From contig CAKSQK010000008.1 in assembly GCA_934486785.1 (NCBI GenBank), positions 1 to 64,000 on the forward strand: a DNA stretch of 64,000 nt, in the 5' to 3' direction. Shown here piece by piece: positions 61,489 through 64,000 of this stretch (its first letter is position 1; every line of letters begins with the position of its first letter). Source of the stretch: an uncultured Niabella sp. (GTDB lineage: Bacteria; Bacteroidota; Bacteroidia; Chitinophagales; Chitinophagaceae). A model generated the notes under the pieces. The model made no database searches. It was not told the DNA's origin and saw nothing but the letters and a program-made list of their open reading frames with translations. Both the position numbers and the translations under genes were made by a program.

Positions 61489-61963
61489 GGCTGAAATTTA
61501 TCAGGCGTACAATTTCTTCCAGGTATTTTTGGTCGGTATCGTCAAAGTGCGCGTGGTGTTCGCTGTCGGCATCCAGCACGGCCACCACATTGCCGCCTGA
61601 GAATACCGGCACCACAATCTCCGATTTGGAAAAGCTGCTACAGGCAATGTGCCCGGGAAACTGTTCCACATCCGGCACGATCAGCGTTTGCGCCTGCATC
61701 CAGCTGCTGCCGCATACGCCACGCCCTTTTTGAATGCGCGTGCAGGCTACCGGCCCCTGGAAAGGGCCCAACACCAGCTCATCATTTTTTACAAGATAAA
61801 AACCGATCCACCACCAGTTGAATTGCTCCTTCAGCGCCGCGGCAATATTGGCAAGATTGGCCACAAGGTCAGGTTCGCCTTCAATCAGGCCTTCGATTTG
61901 CGGCAACAGAGCCTGGTACTGCTCTTCTTTGGTTCCGTAAGCTATTTTTAGATCTTCTGACAT
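61475..61963 (-). CDS. msrC: Free methionine-(R)-sulfoxide reductase (GAF domain)
   Basis: This cytosolic enzyme reduces free Met-R-sulfoxide and is a single GAF domain. The 162-residue protein has the family opening NWWWIGFYLVKNDELVLGPFQGPVAC, shown best by WIGFYLV and GPFQGPVAC. The three conserved cysteines follow: GPVACTRI, GRGVCGSSW and HIACSS. The VLDADSEHHAHFDDTD segment is also typical. Upstream an imperfect -7 box TATATTTC touches the start codon. It is co-transcribed with the acylphosphatase gene. Confidence 0.93.
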   Translation of the reverse strand: MSEDLKIAYGTKEEQYQALLPQIEGLIEGEPDLVANLANIAAALKEQFNWWWIGFYLVKNDELVLGPFQGPVACTRIQKGRGVCGSSWMQAQTLIVPDVEQFPGHIACSSFSKSEIVVPVFSGGNVVAVLDADSEHHAHFDDTDQKYLEEIVRLINFSHDSE

Positions 61964-62108
61964 TGAAATATAAATTTTAAAAAATGAAACTACGTCGGCG
62001 GATGCTGTTTCATACTTTCAATGGATTGTTTTGAATGGCCGGAAAATAAGCAATTATTTTTGTGCATCAAGCCGCGTCGGCCAGGCTGGCTTGAGGAGGG
62101 AATAAAAA

Positions 62109-62133
62109 AATCTACCCGCAAAGCAGGTAGATT
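62109..62133 (-). terminator. Terminator of infC
   Basis: AATCTACC pairs with GGTAGATT around a nine-base loop. On the minus strand the stem runs into a stretch of seven T. It lies 20 bases after the infC stop codon and shows that infC is not followed by rpmI-rplT. Confidence 0.85.
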
Positions 62134-62153
62134 GAAAACCTTTATTAAAAAAA

Positions 62154-62774
62154 TTATTTTTTCTTAGCTGCTTTAGGAGCGATCATGGCCAGCATGCGGC
62201 GGCCCTCAAGCTTGGGCATGTTTTCCAAAGTTCCAAACTCAGACAGGCGCTCTGCAAATTTCAATAGCAGTAGTTGGCCTCTGTCCTGAAACTGTATGGC
62301 GCGCCCTTTGAACTGCACATAAGCTTTCACTTTATTACCGTCTTTCAAAAATCCTTCGGCATGTTTGGCCTTAAAGTCAAAGTCGTGATCGTCGGTATTG
62401 GGCGTAAAGCGTATTTCTTTAATTTCAGTTGCCTTGCTTTTAGCCTTGATCTCTTTTTCTTTTTTCTTCTTATCGTAAAGAAATTTATTATAGTCTATCA
62501 CCCTGCAAACGGGGGGATCAGCGGTAGGAGATATTTCTACCAGGTCCAGTTCCTGCGCCTGGGCAATTTTTATTGCTTCCTGGGTAGGGTAAATGCCGGC
62601 CTCTATGTTGTCGCCAACTAATCTTACCTGTGGAACTCTGATGTGGTGGTTGATGCGGTGTTCGGCTTCTTTTTGAGGGAGGCGGCCCCTGAAGTTTGGC
62701 CTGTTGCCGCCTGGTCTGAATGATCCGCCAGAGCCGGGAGGCCTGTTGAATGCGGGTTTTTGTGGTACTGCCAT
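62154..62774 (-). CDS. infC: Translation initiation factor IF-3
   Basis: IF-3 binds the 30S subunit and checks the start codon and initiator tRNA. The 206-residue protein has the N-terminal domain (INHHIRVPQVRLVGDN ... LDLVEISPTADPPVCRVIDYNKFLYD), a lysine-rich linker, and the C-terminal domain (KEIRFTPNTDDHDFDFK ... VQFKGRAIQFQDRG). A Gly/Arg/Pro-rich extension occupies residues 1-36. The start is a plain ATG rather than the rare AUU used in enteric bacteria. A terminator follows, and rpmI and rplT are absent. Confidence 0.96.
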   Translation of the reverse strand: MAVPQKPAFNRPPGSGGSFRPGGNRPNFRGRLPQKEAEHRINHHIRVPQVRLVGDNIEAGIYPTQEAIKIAQAQELDLVEISPTADPPVCRVIDYNKFLYDKKKKEKEIKAKSKATEIKEIRFTPNTDDHDFDFKAKHAEGFLKDGNKVKAYVQFKGRAIQFQDRGQLLLLKFAERLSEFGTLENMPKLEGRRMLAMIAPKAAKKK

Positions 62775-62951
62775 CTAATAGATAATTCGTTATTACTTTT
62801 TACCCGGCTAAAAGTATATTTTTTGTTTTTTACCCCCGCCGGGAAGGTTGTTAAAAAAAATTAATTTTCACAAATATTGGAAATAAATGCCACACCCGCA
62901 ATTTTATTTTTTTATCGGATAAACGGCTTTTTCAGGTAAAATGCAGGCAGC

Positions 62952-63476
62952 TCAATCGTCTGTTTTTTCAAGATAGCTCGGCTCGGCGGCTTTTTTAAAG
63001 GTAAAATGCCGCTGGGCCAGATAGCTGAATACAATTACGATAACCGTAGTGCCAACCTGTGCAAACACGGGATAAATATGCCACATTTCAACCGCAATTT
63101 TTAGCAGCACGTAGTTAAGCACCAGGTTGAAAAGGCAAACCATCAGGTAGCGCAACATTTGTACATGCCCGCGCATTTTACTATCGTCAAACACAACATA
63201 TTTCATAAGGAAAAAGCCCACAATAAAACTTATGACAAATGATACGAACAGTGCCGCCACGTGTGATTTGAACGCGTAAAATCCAAAATCAAAATCGCGC
63301 CCCTGCAGGATGTATTTATAGGTAATGTAGTAAGCCAGCAACCCCAAAAAAGTATTGGCTGTACCGGATACCGCGTACCTGAAAGTTTGGACAGGCATCA
63401 GCCGTTTAAACAGTGGGTAAAAAAAATCTATTGCGGGAAGAATAAAATTCCTGATGTTCTGAAATTGCTGCCTCAT
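62952..63476 (-). CDS. GtrA-like membrane protein
   Basis: The 174-residue protein has four hydrophobic transmembrane segments (about 35-55, 70-95, 105-128 and 135-158) and the GtrA family pattern FRYAVSGTANTFLGLLAYY near the N terminus and LAQRHFTFKK near the C terminus. GtrA-like proteins are thought to move or help flip lipid-linked sugars for cell-surface polysaccharides. No glycosyltransferase partner lies next to it here, so the role remains open. It lies 70 bases downstream of the broken surface-protein gene. Confidence 0.88.
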   Translation of the reverse strand: MRQQFQNIRNFILPAIDFFYPLFKRLMPVQTFRYAVSGTANTFLGLLAYYITYKYILQGRDFDFGFYAFKSHVAALFVSFVISFIVGFFLMKYVVFDDSKMRGHVQMLRYLMVCLFNLVLNYVLLKIAVEMWHIYPVFAQVGTTVIVIVFSYLAQRHFTFKKAAEPSYLEKTDD

Positions 63477-63546
63477 CAGCCCGCTAAGTTATCTTAATTT
63501 TTGTTATCCTGCGCTGATGCCTGTTCTTTTCAACTGATTGAAACAT

Positions 63547-64000
63547 TTACTGATGGATTACCTGTACAATTTTACTATACTGATGTTTGCCATCAATATC
63601 TACCTGCTTGATGCGGATGAATATCTTTTCTTTTTCAAAGCTGCCAGTGGGCGCTTGCTTATTGCAGGCAATGATGGTAACTGCCAGAAGCCCGCAAAAA
63701 ATCAAGCTTGCTATTCTGTACCGCCTGCAAAAGCCCAGGCTTAATAATCCAAGTATCAGAGGCCATCCCGATGCCCCTTCGGCCGGGTTGAAGGTGGCAG
63801 TATAAGACTGGCTGGTATCCGAATTGCCGTTTTAGATGCAATGGTTTGAATGGTTTTAAACTCTGATGTGCCGGTAGAAGCCTGTATTTCAAAATGGCTG
63901 TTATTGGTTTCTGTGTAAGTAGACCAGGTAACATGAATCGCTCCATTATGATGCATAGCCTGCACCTGGCCGAAATTCACAGGCAATGTTGATGTGCCGG
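63547..64000 (-). pseudogene. 3' part of an exported surface-protein gene with a one-base frameshift
   Basis: The coding sequence enters from the window edge and reads LPVNFGQVQA ... HVTWSTYTETNNSHFEIQAS until about 63834. There it stops making sense in that frame. In the -1 frame a clean open stretch of 94 codons continues (NGNSDTSQSYTATFNPAEG ...) to a stop at 63547-63549, ending in IFIRIKQVDIDGKHQYSKI. Both halves together form the Bacteroidota Fn3-like domain seen near the C terminus of secreted proteins. The break is at a run of four T (four A on the coding strand) at 63830-63833, where five would restore the frame. It may be a sequencing error, a real mutation or, less likely, slippage. 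A hydrophobic stretch with a lipobox-like IIAC lies inside the second half. Confidence 0.75.

Noticed and set aside
1..64000. CRISPR arrays, insertion sequences, prophage, integrons, rRNA genes
   Set aside because: Reading both strands, I found no regularly spaced direct repeats, no transposase or integrase, no phage gene and no rRNA sequence.

Overview
The window looks like a chromosomal segment of a Bacteroidota bacterium, most likely of the Chitinophagaceae or a close relative. I infer this from paired SusC/SusD genes, a hybrid two-component regulator, many sulfatases, lipoprotein signals, weak Shine-Dalgarno sites, and promoters of the Bacteroidota type (TTTG, about 19-20 bases, then TAnnTTTG). 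I see no insertion sequence, phage gene, CRISPR array or replication origin.

Region 1 (1-21540) is mostly housekeeping. After a short intergenic repeat cluster, the minus strand carries recN, a coiled-coil zinc-ribbon protein, a Nif3-family protein, a large MG2/TonB-plug surface protein and rarA. The plus strand then carries a TrmH-family methyltransferase, a UbiA prenyltransferase, ruvX and def. After convergent frnE-like and radC genes come prs-rplY, pth, a fumarylacetoacetase-family gene, a probable zinc-uptake TonB receptor with a His-rich loop, a thioredoxin-like protein, a DUF4442 protein, a beta-CASP nuclease and a DUF4136 lipoprotein.

Region 2 (21640-51777) is a polysaccharide utilization locus for a sulfated glycan. 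It holds six S1 sulfatases, all with a CxPxR active-site motif, a GH2 and a GH43 glycosidase, two different SusC/SusD pairs, a SusE-like lipoprotein, a phosphodiesterase of the nucleotide pyrophosphatase type, an aldose 1-epimerase and a 1338-residue hybrid sensor/AraC regulator. The likely scheme is that surface lipoproteins capture the glycan and SusC imports fragments. Periplasmic sulfatases and exo-glycosidases would strip it, and the hybrid regulator would sense a fragment and induce the locus. No endo-acting depolymerase and no sulfatase-maturing radical-SAM enzyme is encoded here, so both must come from elsewhere.

Region 3 (51789-57744) has a TPR protein facing away from a tryptophan operon, trpE-G-D-C-F. 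In front of trpE I find a strong promoter, a 17-codon leader peptide with three consecutive Trp codons, and a strong terminator hairpin. This arrangement predicts ribosome-mediated attenuation. The operon stops after trpF, with no trpB or trpA in the window.

Region 4 (57748-64000) returns to housekeeping on the minus strand: a Nudix hydrolase, CorA, DapF, a nucleoside phosphorylase, an acylphosphatase, a free methionine-R-sulfoxide reductase, infC and a GtrA-like membrane protein, with tRNA-Cys on the plus strand. The window ends inside a minus-strand surface-protein gene that shows a single-base frameshift.
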